Shown here in pieces: positions 1 through 8,723 of a stretch of 64,000 nucleotides of DNA. The notes beneath the pieces are model-generated. The model had not been told where the DNA came from, made no database searches, and was given only the letters and a program-made list of their open reading frames with translations. The number at the start of each line of letters is the position of its first letter. Positions within the stretch are counted from its first letter, which is position 1. A program made the translations under genes and the position numbers. Source of the DNA: Candidatus Poribacteria bacterium (lineage in GTDB: Bacteria > Poribacteria > WGA-4E > WGA-3G); NCBI GenBank assembly GCA_022821725.1, contig JAJEDB010000091.1:62001-126000 (forward strand), given 5' to 3'.

Positions 1-1
1 A

Positions 2-538
2 GGATTTCTCACACCGGAACAGTTTTCACCGATTATGCAAGATGCTTTGGCAAAAGAAGAAGTCTTTTCAGAGAAACTCGACGAACTCAAGAAGAAGCCG
101 GACGATGCAAAACTCAACGCTCAAGTCGCGCTGACCTACATTGAACGGAACCAGCTTGAAAAAGCAGTCTCGTTCAGTGAGAAAGCGTTTGAGCATGATC
201 CGAGAAACCGTACGAAACTCCTCCCGGACCTACACAACCGGTTGGGACTCGCTTACGGCGGACTGGTTGAAAAGGCGATGCTTGAGAACACCGAAGAAGC
301 GGAGACGCACTTTCAAAAGGCTGTCTCTCACTTCAAAATCGTCATAGACACCTACCCGAAAAGCAAGGCATATGAACCCGCCCAGTACTATCTCGGCGTA
401 ACATACGCCATCAAAGGGAATTTTGAAGATGCGATTGCCGTGCTTGAGAAGTTATCCCACCATGCTAAGGATAAGAACATAAGGCAAAACGCTGAGGCGA
501 TGCTGGAACGGGTCAAAGATTTGGCGAGTTCCAACTAA
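2..538 (+). CDS. TPR-repeat protein, 5' end outside the window
   Basis: The reading frame is open from base 2, and the first in-frame ATG (position 35) sits inside a continuing protein, so the true start lies to the left. What remains is about 178 residues of helical, charged sequence with TPR spacing: ALTYIERNQLEKAVSFSEKAF near residue 50 and YYLGVTYAIKGNFEDAIAVLEKL near 140. This suggests a protein-protein interaction scaffold. No catalytic motif is visible. The specific role is unknown. The next gene points the opposite way, across a 134-base gap holding an inverted repeat. Confidence 0.75.
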   Translation, partial: GFLTPEQFSPIMQDALAKEEVFSEKLDELKKKPDDAKLNAQVALTYIERNQLEKAVSFSEKAFEHDPRNRTKLLPDLHNRLGLAYGGLVEKAMLENTEEAETHFQKAVSHFKIVIDTYPKSKAYEPAQYYLGVTYAIKGNFEDAIAVLEKLSHHAKDKNIRQNAEAMLERVKDLASSN

Positions 539-540
539 CA

Positions 541-672
541 ATTTCTGGTAGGTGCGGTTTTGCGGCGTACTCGCCCCCGGTGAAGCCCACACGGGCTTCA
601 TACCGTTGATTTGGAATGCCACACGGAGAACCTTCATACCGTTGATTCATGCGACCTGCATTCCAACCGCAC
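541..672. repeat. Intergenic palindromic repeat region between convergent genes
   Basis: GGTAGGTGCGGTT at 547-559 faces its inverse AACCGCACCTAC at 665-676, so the whole segment can fold back. Inside is a small hairpin GAAGCCC/GGGCTTC (582-599) and a short direct repeat TTCATACCGTTGATT. The same GGTAGGTGCGGTT motif recurs at 19.5, 46.3 and 59.6 kb. It may act as a bidirectional terminator for the convergent genes. No gene is seen here. Confidence 0.6.
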
Positions 673-1383
673 CTACGACATCAACGCAGCAATCTCATCT
701 GCGGTTAGAAGTCGATACTGCCCAGACGGGAGACTCCCTAACCGCAAATTGCCGATTCGGACCCGCTTCAAACGGATGACTGGGTGTCCAACGGCTTTGA
801 ACATTAAACGGACCTGCCGTTTCTTTCCCTCGTGAATCACGACCTCAAATTTCGCTGTCGCGCCATCTTTACTGACGCTTAAACGCTTGACCTTCGCCGG
901 TGCCGTTCTTCCACTCGGAATTGTGATCCCTGCACGCAACCGTTGAACCGCTTCGTCGCGCGGCACACCTTTCACCCACGCGAGATAAGTTTTCTCTACT
1001 TCATGGCTCGGATGTAGCAACCGATGGGCAAAGTTTCCGTCGTTTGTGAAGAGAAGGAGTCCTTCGGTCTCCAAATCCAAGCGTCCGACAGGATAGATGG
1101 TGTCGGACAGATCCGAGACGAGATCCATGACGGTAGGTCTCCCGCGTTCATCGTGGCGCGTCGTTAGACAACCTGCGGGTTTGTTCAGCATTAGGTAGAT
1201 GTGTTCTGCTAATGGTTCAACCTGTTTCCCCTCAAATTCAATAGTATCGATTCCCACTTCAATCGGGTGTCCCGGAACCAAAACGGGTTCGCCGTTGACA
1301 GTGACTAAACCCGCATGGATGCTCTTTTTCACCGACCGCCGCGAGGCGATTCCTGAGGTAGCAACATACTTTTCAAGTCTCAT
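673..1383 (-). CDS. Pseudouridine synthase, RsuA/RluB/RluF family
   Basis: A 236-residue protein beginning MRLEKYVATSGIASRRSVKK, an S4-like RNA-binding domain (about residues 1-60). The RsuA-type catalytic core follows, with the GRLDLETEGLLLFTNDG motif near residue 100 whose Asp is the catalytic residue of the family. It should isomerise uridine in rRNA (16S or 23S cannot be decided). An upstream in-frame ATG at 1398 lies inside the preceding HAD gene. I chose 1383 because it gives a classic ATGA overlap with the HAD stop and the usual family N terminus. It forms an operon with the HAD and pdxJ genes. Confidence 0.9.
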   Translation of the reverse strand: MRLEKYVATSGIASRRSVKKSIHAGLVTVNGEPVLVPGHPIEVGIDTIEFEGKQVEPLAEHIYLMLNKPAGCLTTRHDERGRPTVMDLVSDLSDTIYPVGRLDLETEGLLLFTNDGNFAHRLLHPSHEVEKTYLAWVKGVPRDEAVQRLRAGITIPSGRTAPAKVKRLSVSKDGATAKFEVVIHEGKKRQVRLMFKAVGHPVIRLKRVRIGNLRLGSLPSGQYRLLTADEIAALMS

Positions 1384-2021
1384 TTTTCGATGTCCCAACC
1401 CTTTTCCGTTGCAATTTGCCGCAATTTTCGGTCCGGGTTGACGGCAACTGGGTGTCCAAATAACGCCAGTTTATGGGCATCCGTGTGATGGTTTCCGTAT
1501 GCGTAGGAAGCGCTCAGGTCAAATCCGTGTTCAGTCGCGAGTTGGTGGGCAAGTCTCGCTTTGTTTTCCGCAAAAGGGTGCAATCCGATACGTTGTCCTG
1601 TAAATCTGCCATCAACGACTTCCAATTCGTGCGCGACCATCATATCGGTTTGAAAATGCTCATGAAACGGCTCAACGAGGAACGACAATGAACCTGACAT
1701 GAGAATAACCGTTCGTCCGTCGGTGCGATGGGCATGAATCAATTTGGAAATGTGAGGCGTGATACTCGCACGCAACTTCTCGACAAAACAGCGATGTGCA
1801 ATCTCATGGATGTGATTCTGTTCTAAACCGCGGAGATAGATTTTATTGGATTTTGCCACGGGTAAGGACTTAACCCGCAGAAAATTGGAGGTCCACGCAA
1901 GCAGATTCGGTATGGGGATCTCACCGTGGTTCAACAGATACGTCAAAAAAACCTGTTCTGAGGAGAGACGGATAATCGTGCCATCTAAGTCGAAAATGGC
2001 ACATGTTTTAGATGCTGTCAT
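1380..2021 (-). CDS. HAD-superfamily hydrolase, subfamily IB (phosphoserine phosphatase-like)
   Basis: 213 residues. Motif I is FDLDGTI at about residues 10-16 (nucleophile and acid Asp), motif II is the Ser of VILMSGS near 105, motif III is the Lys of FAENKAR, and motif IV is YAYGNHHTDAHKL near 175, where the usual GDSxxD has become GNHHTD. The alpha-helical cap between motifs I and II fits subfamily IB, which includes SerB-like and phospholipid phosphatases. The physiological substrate is not evident. It overlaps pdxJ upstream by 4 bases and the pseudouridine synthase downstream by 4 bases, so the three are likely translationally coupled. Confidence 0.85.
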   Translation of the reverse strand: MTASKTCAIFDLDGTIIRLSSEQVFLTYLLNHGEIPIPNLLAWTSNFLRVKSLPVAKSNKIYLRGLEQNHIHEIAHRCFVEKLRASITPHISKLIHAHRTDGRTVILMSGSLSFLVEPFHEHFQTDMMVAHELEVVDGRFTGQRIGLHPFAENKARLAHQLATEHGFDLSASYAYGNHHTDAHKLALFGHPVAVNPDRKLRQIATEKGWDIEK

Positions 2022-2770
2022 GTCGTCTGTTGCCCTAATGCGCGTCGATAGGCTTTAACAGCGGCTTCCATCCCGATATAGAGAGCATCCGCCATGAGAT
2101 GGTGTCCGATGGAGACTTCAAGAAGGCCCGGTAATTTCTGCATCAAGGGTAGATTCTCAAGATTCAGATCGTGTCCAGCGTTGATGCCAAGCCCTAAATC
2201 CACTGCTTTCATTGCTGCATTTTCCAATAATGCAAATTCATGTTCAATTTCCGGCTGTGTCTGTGCCATGGCGTAGGGTGCGGTATAAAGTTCGATTCGA
2301 TCCGCTCCAACGTCGCGTGTTCTTACTATCTGTTCTATATCTGTTCCGCTAAATAGACTCACACGGATATCAGCATTTTTCAACGTTTCAATGATCGGTT
2401 TCAACATATCCCCATCTTTGCGTATGTCCCAGACGGTGTGGCTTGTTATTTCACCTACGACGACTGGAACAAGCGTGCATTGTGTCGGTTTTGTACGTAG
2501 CACCGTATCAATGAGGTCAGGTCTCGGATCGCCTTCGATGTTGTATTCAATGTTGGGGGATTCTTGGGTATTGATTTCTATTAACCGTTCAGCGATGTCT
2601 TGGACATCTGCCGGGGTGATATGACGCTGATCCTCGCGCGGGTGCACGGTAATGCCTTGCGCACCAGCGGCGACACAGGTATCGACAGCGGTGAGAACAT
2701 CTGGAATATCACCCCCTCGGGAGTTTCTTAATGTTGCAATTTTATTGACATTGACACTTAATGCTATCAT
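2018..2770 (-). CDS. pdxJ: Pyridoxine 5'-phosphate synthase
   Basis: 250 residues, full length for the family. It starts with the characteristic SVNVNKIATLRNSRG strand and loop, followed by the ITVHPREDQRHI phosphate/substrate-binding loop (about residues 42-53) and the NAGHDLNLENLP signature near 205. PdxJ condenses 1-deoxyxylulose 5-phosphate with 3-amino-2-oxopropyl phosphate in the last ring-forming step of the DXP-dependent vitamin B6 pathway. The ATG at 2770 has GGAGA 6 bases upstream. First gene of the pdxJ-HAD-pseudouridine synthase overlap operon. Confidence 0.95.
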   Translation of the reverse strand: MIALSVNVNKIATLRNSRGGDIPDVLTAVDTCVAAGAQGITVHPREDQRHITPADVQDIAERLIEINTQESPNIEYNIEGDPRPDLIDTVLRTKPTQCTLVPVVVGEITSHTVWDIRKDGDMLKPIIETLKNADIRVSLFSGTDIEQIVRTRDVGADRIELYTAPYAMAQTQPEIEHEFALLENAAMKAVDLGLGINAGHDLNLENLPLMQKLPGLLEVSIGHHLMADALYIGMEAAVKAYRRALGQQTT

Positions 2771-2790
2771 TTTTTCTCCATCAGATCCTT

Positions 2791-4215
2791 TTATGGGAAG
2801 ATACCCAACTGCATATAGGATTTCGCGATTTTGTGGATGGCGTTGATATACGCCGCCGTTCGGTAATCTATGGCATCGTTTTTGTTTCTGTGCTGCATGC
2901 AGATTTCGCGTATCTCCTGATAGGCGTTTATCATCGTATCTTGAAGACCAGAGTTCACTAAATCTTCCTCATCAGCACCATGTATTAATTCTCGCTCCTC
3001 GTCTGAAAATGTATAACCGGTCGCCTTCTCAACAGCGCGACGCATCACGTGCTGCGTTTGATCCTCAAACCGTTTGCCGAGCCTCCCAAATTGGACATGC
3101 GACAGATTCCGAAGCCACTCGAAATAGGAAACGGTGACACCCCCCGCGTTGAGGAAAGTGTCCGGTATAATCATAATCCCCCGTTTTTGGAAAATTTCAT
3201 CAGCAGCGGGTGTTGCGGGTCCATTTGCAGCCTCAGCGATAATGGCGGCTTTGATTCGGGGCGCGTTTTCTGCTGTCAGTTGATTCTCGAGCGCAGCGGG
3301 AATGAGAATATCACAGGCTAATTCCAGACCATCGCTCGGGTTCTCAATGCGTTCAGCACCCGGATACCCGCGGATTGATCCGGTTTCCGCACGATGTGTG
3401 GCAACTTTTTCGACATCAAAGCCTCGTGGGTCATAGATGCCACCATTTCGCTCTATAATCCCAATGACGCGAGCATCCGCCTCCATCAGAAACTTCGCAG
3501 CATGGTAACCGACATTACCAAACCCTTGGACAATGACATTTTTTCCCTGTAGACCGGCGGAGAGCCCAAGCGGTTTCATATCCTCTGCGAAGCTGCATGC
3601 CTCTTCTAAACCGAAGACGACACCGCGTCCGGTAGCCCCTTTCCGCGCTTGGATCCCGTTTTGTTCGATCGGTTTACCTGTTACGCACGCAATAGCATTG
3701 AGTTTGTCAGGTGCCATTGTAATATACGTATCCAAAATCCACGTCATTTCGGTTTCGCTGGTCCCAAAATCAGGTGCCGGTACATCTACCCCGGGTCCGA
3801 TGTAATTCTTCTGGATCAACTCATACGTATAACGACGCGTAATGCGTTCCAATTCACTTTCGGAATACTCGCGTCTATCCAGTTGGATGCCACCCTTAGC
3901 ACCACCGAACGGCACATCTACAAGCGCGCACTTATAGGTCATCAATGCCGCAAGTGCCATTATCTCGTCTTCGTTGACGAGGGTACTGTAACGAATGCCA
4001 CCTTTTGTCGGAAGGATATGATGGCTATGTTCCGCGCGCCATCCATGAATAGTTTGAATAGTGCCGTCGTCCCGCTTTATTGGAAATGTGAAGTGGCAGG
4101 AGTTATTACATATCTTTATCTGCTCCAAAAGCCCACGCGGATAGTCGGTGAACCGGGCAGCCTTGTCAAAATCCTTATTCACTTTCTGGAAAAACGAGAA
4201 ACTTTCGGTTTCCAT
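2791..4215 (-). CDS. Glu/Leu/Phe/Val dehydrogenase (glutamate dehydrogenase-like)
   Basis: About 474 residues. The N-terminal dimerisation/substrate domain carries KGGIRYS (near 75), MTYKCALVDVPFGGAKGGI with the catalytic-type Lys, and the GPGVDVPAPDFGT stretch. The Rossmann domain carries VIVQGFGNVGYHAAKFL (near 235). These are the hallmarks of NAD(P)-dependent amino-acid dehydrogenases, most like glutamate dehydrogenase, which interconvert glutamate and 2-oxoglutarate with ammonia. A TTG start at 4224 is possible; the ATG at 4215 is preferred. The C terminus carries a longer helical tail than minimal GDHs. It lies 20 bases upstream of pdxJ and may be co-transcribed. Confidence 0.92.
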   Translation of the reverse strand: METESFSFFQKVNKDFDKAARFTDYPRGLLEQIKICNNSCHFTFPIKRDDGTIQTIHGWRAEHSHHILPTKGGIRYSTLVNEDEIMALAALMTYKCALVDVPFGGAKGGIQLDRREYSESELERITRRYTYELIQKNYIGPGVDVPAPDFGTSETEMTWILDTYITMAPDKLNAIACVTGKPIEQNGIQARKGATGRGVVFGLEEACSFAEDMKPLGLSAGLQGKNVIVQGFGNVGYHAAKFLMEADARVIGIIERNGGIYDPRGFDVEKVATHRAETGSIRGYPGAERIENPSDGLELACDILIPAALENQLTAENAPRIKAAIIAEAANGPATPAADEIFQKRGIMIIPDTFLNAGGVTVSYFEWLRNLSHVQFGRLGKRFEDQTQHVMRRAVEKATGYTFSDEERELIHGADEEDLVNSGLQDTMINAYQEIREICMQHRNKNDAIDYRTAAYINAIHKIAKSYMQLGIFP

Positions 4216-4239
4216 GATGCTCAACCTGAATGTAGGAAT

Positions 4240-4335
4240 GGTTTTCAGTTGTCAGTTATCGGTTATCAGTTACAAGAGGACGTTGTTAAACGAAAACCTC
4301 TTGTCTGACAACCGAACCGACGACTGATAACCGTT
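4240..4335. repeat. Dispersed hairpin repeat (family B, copy 1)
   Basis: CAAGAGG (4273-4279) pairs with CCTCTTG (4297-4303) around a TTAAACGAAAA-type loop. It is flanked by short direct repeats of the type GTCAGTTATC/GGTTATCAGTT. The same element in inverse orientation occurs at 8575-8650. It lies between the glutamate dehydrogenase and NHL genes. Confidence 0.6.
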
Positions 4336-4342
4336 TAGCTTA

Positions 4343-5203
4343 CTACCGTTGTCGGATGAACTTTTGAAGGCGGGCATCCGCTTGGACTTCACCGACATAG
4401 ATATCGCCGCGCGAATCCAACCAGATACCGTGTGGGCATGCCATAAATTCACCCGGGACGCTACTGCCGCGTTCGCTGCCCCATTGGGAAACAACCTCGC
4501 CATCCAAGGTCATAATCGTGATACGTTGATCCAGTTCAGCGATATAGACGAGTTCATCTTCGCCGATGTAGATCGTGTCTGGATGTGCCAGACCTCCCCA
4601 TTCTTCAATGTACTCACCATCGAGCGTAAAGAATTGGATACGATTGTTTTCTCTATCGGCGACCATGAGCCTATTGCGCGGATCAACTCTGACACAATGT
4701 GGAAGATCGAACTCACTCGGACCTGTGCCGGGTTGTCCCCACGATTTAATGAGCTCGCCATCAGGTGAGTATTTATGGACGCGGGCGTTGCCATAACCGT
4801 CGGTGATATACAGTTCGCCCTCAGGGCCGACTGCCAAATCTGTCGGTTTGTTGAAGGGGTCGCCTTCCGCACCGGGTACATCTGGTGTGCCGAGCGTCAT
4901 CAACAGTTCACCGTCCGTAGTGAACTTTCGCATAACGTGTGTGTCCCGTTCCGTACAATAGATATTATCGTCGGCATCGATGAAAATCCCGTGAGCGTCC
5001 TTAAGAATATCATCTCCCCAAGAATTGAGAAAGTTGCCGTCCCGATCGAAGACGACCATGGGATGCTCGCTGCGACTGTAAACATAAATGCGATCCTGTG
5101 AATCGACAGCAACAGCGGGAACCCAACCAAATTCCCAACCCTCTGGAAGGGTCCACCAATTTTCTTGCACGGTATATTGATGTGTACCTTGTCCAAAAAC
5201 CAT
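4343..5203 (-). CDS. NHL-repeat beta-propeller protein
   Basis: 286 residues built of repeated NHL blades, for example DSQDRIYVYSR, GPEGELYITDGYGNARVHKY, DPRNRLMVADRENNRIQFF and DSRGDIYVGEV, which predict a six-bladed propeller. Similar proteins are annotated as peptidyl-alpha-hydroxyglycine amidating-lyase-like, but lyase activity cannot be claimed from the fold alone. No signal peptide is visible, so it may be cytoplasmic. ATG at 5203 is preceded by GGGAG. It probably binds a ligand or another protein. It stands alone between two repeat-bounded genes. Confidence 0.8.
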   Translation of the reverse strand: MVFGQGTHQYTVQENWWTLPEGWEFGWVPAVAVDSQDRIYVYSRSEHPMVVFDRDGNFLNSWGDDILKDAHGIFIDADDNIYCTERDTHVMRKFTTDGELLMTLGTPDVPGAEGDPFNKPTDLAVGPEGELYITDGYGNARVHKYSPDGELIKSWGQPGTGPSEFDLPHCVRVDPRNRLMVADRENNRIQFFTLDGEYIEEWGGLAHPDTIYIGEDELVYIAELDQRITIMTLDGEVVSQWGSERGSSVPGEFMACPHGIWLDSRGDIYVGEVQADARLQKFIRQR

Positions 5204-5274
5204 AAATTTTCTCCCTACTCCAGAATGAATTGGCAGCTATTTTAGCAAGTTCATCGCGATTTCTCAAGAAAAAT

Positions 5275-8200
5275 CTACTCGACAAGAATCTCATTGAAAA
5301 GAGCGCGGGTCATCTCGGTCCATTTTCCGTAATCCTGTAAAAACGCTTCTGCAGCGGGCTTATCGTTACTTCCTGTATATCCGAGACGGCGCGCCAGCTG
5401 TCCCAGTTCCGCGCGATTTTTCGGCAGCGCGTCCAACGCCCGATCGTGAACAATACGGAGGGCATTCTCGACGCGTCTCAGAAATTGATACGCTTCCGAG
5501 AATCCGTCACACTGCGCCTCTGTCAGCACTCCAATCTCGTGCAATCTCTCAATCGCGAGGGGTGTGTTTTGCACACGCACAGAAGTTTCCCCACCGCCAT
5601 GCACCAATTGAAGGGTTTGAACGGCGAATTCTATATCCACAAGTCCGCCGTAGCCTGACTTGACATTAACTGTGGATGTCTGTGCTTTGCCACCCCGTCT
5701 CCGCCGAGTGGATGTCTTTCGAGTCGCTTGTGCTTCTTTCCGTTGGCGTGTATGCACGATCTCGGCGATCTCCTCAGACGTTAAAGCATCCCCATAACAG
5801 AAAGCGTGGGCGATTTCCAAAAATTGGTTGCCAAGGTGTTCTATGTCTCCCGCGACGACACGCGCACGTGTCAACGCTTGACGTTCCCAAACCTCCGCAG
5901 TGTTGTCGTAATAATTCTGATATCCTGCCAATGGCAGGGCAATCGCACCCCCTGTCCCGTGTGGACGGAGCCGCAGATCGACCTCATAGATACTCACGCC
6001 ACTCCCAGCAAGTCGATTTACTAACTCTAAACCGATAGCTGAAAAATACTCCACATTCGGTGTACCTTTTGTCGTCTCACCATCTGCCGAATAGACGTAC
6101 ATAACGTCTAAGTCTGAACTGAAATTCAATTCACGTCCACCAAACTTACCCATTGCAATGATCGCGAACGTTACGGGTGTTCCATCGGGCGCAAGTGGCG
6201 TGCCGTGTGCCTCGCGAAGTTCCGCCTCAATTTCGGGGTAAATGGCTTGCAACGTCGCTTCGGCTAAATCAGAGAGTTCTTGCGTCGTATCCGGTAATGT
6301 CGCGTTTCCGAGAATATTTCGCAAGGCGATACGCCAGATCTCATCGTTTTTGTAACGCTTCAACATAGACAGCAGTCTGCCGTCCGGTGCCTCCTTGACC
6401 ACTTGCAACGCCTCCGTTTGCTTCTCGGCAAGCGTTTTAGAACGTTCTATCAACGTAGGGACCGTCAGCAAATCAAAAAGTTCAGGACTCGCGATGAGCA
6501 TGTCTGCAAGATATAAACTCGTGCCACAGACCCGCGTAAGCACTTCAAGTGTCGAGGGCTTCTCAGCGAACATCGTGTAGTAGCTGCTCCGCGCCCCCAC
6601 TTTATCTGTAAACGCCGAAAGGTAACGGAGTGCCATGTCCGGATTAGGGGAGTCCCGCAAAACATTTAGGAGTGTCGGCGCAAGTTTAAAGAAGGTCCGT
6701 CGAACACTCGGTGAGAATTGAATACCATCGCCACCGTTCGCAAGTTGTTTTAAGAGACGCTGCGCGTTTCGGACGTTTTCAAAGCGGAACGTGCTCAAGA
6801 AATTTTCTAATTGATGCGGATCCTCTTCGGAGAGTAGAACGGCGATGTCAAGCCCATCTGCAGATTGAATTGAAGTCGTAGTGATCTTCTCAAAAATGGC
6901 GCGCACCTGTTCGGTATGGACACGATAATCTTCTCGAAACGCCGCCAGCGCATCCGTTTCTGTGGTATGTGGGTACCCCACGCGCCGAGCGAGTTCCCGT
7001 TCCTCCGTTTCTTTCTCTGGGATTAAATAACGCTGCTGATCCGCTTCGAGTTGGATGCAGTTTTCAACCGTGCGTAGAAACCTATAGGCAGCCATAAGCG
7101 CGTCCGCATCCTCCACACTTAGGAGTGTGTTTTCTTTTAACGCCGCAAGCACTTCCAAAGTATTGTGTGAACACAGTGACTTTCGCTTGGCGCCGTGAAT
7201 CATCTGAAGGCACTGGACGGTGAACTCAATGTCGCGGATACCCCCCGGACCGAGTTTTACATGTTTTTCCAGGGGCGAGCCTTCACTGACGAGCCTTTCC
7301 TCTATCCGTGCTTTAGTGCGTCGGATGTCTGCCTTAATCTCGGTGAGTGTCACGCCATCTAAATAACGCTGATAGACAAACGGCTGGATCATACGAATGA
7401 ACTCATCACCAAATGCCATATCTCCAGCGACGGGGCGCGCTTTAATTAAAGCTTGGCGTTCCCACAAGTCACCCCATCCTTCATAGTAACTCTCGTAACT
7501 CTCCATCGAACGGATGATAACACCTGCGCTACTTTCCGGACGCAAGCGGATGTCAACGCGAAAGACGTAACCCTCTGGCGTTATCTCACTCATCGCCTTG
7601 ATGAGAAATTCGCAAAGGCGTGAGAAGTACTCGCTATTGTCAATCCCCATATCGGTCCGTGCATCATCCGAATACACGAAAATAAGGTCAATGTCGGAAC
7701 TGAAATTGAGTTCATAGCCACCTAGCTTTCCCATCCCGATGATGGCGAAACGACAGGGTGCAGTGCCTTCTTCATCGAGGGGTGTCCCGAACTTCGGTTT
7801 CATCACTTGGTCACGTCCGATTTCGTAGCAGTGTTGTAGTGCAGCTTCAGCCAAATTGCTCAACTCTAAAGTTGTTGTTTCAACATCTGCCACCTTAAGC
7901 AGGTCACGCAATCCGATGCGGAGCGTCTCCCTGCGTTTGTATCGTCGCAGGATACGGAGTTTCTGCGCTACCGAAGCGAACCGCGAAATGGATTGCTTAA
8001 GTTCCTGATACATCATCTCCGAGGTTTTCTGTGTCTCCATCACATTCGGATCAATGATGTCATAGAAATATTCGGGTGTGCGAATTAAAATTTCAGACAA
8101 ATAGGTAGACGCACCGAAAGTTAAGATGACAGGACGTATGATATGCGGCGCATCTCGTAGTAGATGATAGAGCGATCTGCGATTAAAGGATGCCTCTGCA

Positions 8201-8439
8201 AAACGTGAAAAACGATTTAAAGCGGCTTCAGGGTTCGGTGCGTCTATGGAGGTTTTCAACAAGCGGATGACGAAGTCCGCAAAGCAGGTCTGGATGTCTG
8301 CGTCGTCAGTGGTGAGTTCTTGTAGGCTGCGCACTATAGATTCACTGTCTATATGACCGGCTCTATCGGCAGCATTGGATAAAATCTGATGAATTTCTTC
8401 TCTCTGACGTTGGGGGAGCGACAATTCTGTGTAATTCAT
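5275..8439 (-). CDS. glnE: Bifunctional glutamine synthetase adenylyltransferase/deadenylase
   Basis: 1054 residues, slightly longer than the usual 940-990. It has two nucleotidyltransferase domains, each with a GxGKLGG/ELNFSSDID-type signature: IIGMGKLGGYELNFSSDID in the N-terminal half and IAMGKFGGRELNFSSDLD in the C-terminal half. Each is followed by a helical GlnD-PII-uridylyltransferase-like domain (GGIRDIEFTVQ and GGLVDIEFAVQ). GlnE controls glutamine synthetase by adding or removing AMP. The ATG at 8439 with GAGAGGAG upstream is preferred over the longer frame from 8526. A short basic insert (TRRRRGGK, near residue 915) sits in the second half. No glnA is nearby. Confidence 0.93.
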   Translation of the reverse strand: MNYTELSLPQRQREEIHQILSNAADRAGHIDSESIVRSLQELTTDDADIQTCFADFVIRLLKTSIDAPNPEAALNRFSRFAEASFNRRSLYHLLRDAPHIIRPVILTFGASTYLSEILIRTPEYFYDIIDPNVMETQKTSEMMYQELKQSISRFASVAQKLRILRRYKRRETLRIGLRDLLKVADVETTTLELSNLAEAALQHCYEIGRDQVMKPKFGTPLDEEGTAPCRFAIIGMGKLGGYELNFSSDIDLIFVYSDDARTDMGIDNSEYFSRLCEFLIKAMSEITPEGYVFRVDIRLRPESSAGVIIRSMESYESYYEGWGDLWERQALIKARPVAGDMAFGDEFIRMIQPFVYQRYLDGVTLTEIKADIRRTKARIEERLVSEGSPLEKHVKLGPGGIRDIEFTVQCLQMIHGAKRKSLCSHNTLEVLAALKENTLLSVEDADALMAAYRFLRTVENCIQLEADQQRYLIPEKETEERELARRVGYPHTTETDALAAFREDYRVHTEQVRAIFEKITTTSIQSADGLDIAVLLSEEDPHQLENFLSTFRFENVRNAQRLLKQLANGGDGIQFSPSVRRTFFKLAPTLLNVLRDSPNPDMALRYLSAFTDKVGARSSYYTMFAEKPSTLEVLTRVCGTSLYLADMLIASPELFDLLTVPTLIERSKTLAEKQTEALQVVKEAPDGRLLSMLKRYKNDEIWRIALRNILGNATLPDTTQELSDLAEATLQAIYPEIEAELREAHGTPLAPDGTPVTFAIIAMGKFGGRELNFSSDLDVMYVYSADGETTKGTPNVEYFSAIGLELVNRLAGSGVSIYEVDLRLRPHGTGGAIALPLAGYQNYYDNTAEVWERQALTRARVVAGDIEHLGNQFLEIAHAFCYGDALTSEEIAEIVHTRQRKEAQATRKTSTRRRRGGKAQTSTVNVKSGYGGLVDIEFAVQTLQLVHGGGETSVRVQNTPLAIERLHEIGVLTEAQCDGFSEAYQFLRRVENALRIVHDRALDALPKNRAELGQLARRLGYTGSNDKPAAEAFLQDYGKWTEMTRALFNEILVE

Positions 8440-8569
8440 TATGTTTTTCTCCTCTCTATGCAACGCTAAGATTAATCTTATTTTAGCACGCTTTTGCCTG
8501 CCGTTGCAAGCCAATTTCCTAAACACTTCTCCTGTAGGAGGGAACTCCGATTCCCGACAATATTAGCAC

Positions 8570-8652
8570 TCGGCGAAGAGGTTTGCGTTTAACGACACCC
8601 TCTTGCTGACCGCCGACTGCTGATTACTGACTACTGATTACTGACCGCCACC
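8570..8652. repeat. Dispersed hairpin repeat (family B, copy 2)
   Basis: GAAGAGG (8575-8581) faces CCTCTTG (8599-8605) around a GTTTAACGACA loop, then tandem CTGATTACTGACTA-type units follow to 8650. It is the inverse-orientation counterpart of the element at 4240-4335, between divergently transcribed genes. Confidence 0.6.
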
Positions 8653-8663
8653 TAAAATCTTGC

Positions 8664-8692
8664 TTGCTATTAACACCGCGCTATGCTAACAT
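8664..8692 (+). promoter_or_regulatory. Probable sigma70 promoter of the sugar-isomerase-like gene
   Basis: TTGCTA (8664-8669), a 17-base spacer and TAACAT (8687-8692) with an extended TGC just before the -10. It lies about 30 bases upstream of the ATG at 8724, which has an AAAGGAGAGA ribosome-binding site. Confidence 0.5.
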
Positions 8693-8723
8693 ATCGCGAA
8701 AGTTTCAAAGGAGAGATATAACT

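Noticed and set aside
8440..8526. N-terminal extension of GlnE
   Set aside because: The ATG at 8439 has a strong GAGAGGAG site, and the extension is not like the family.
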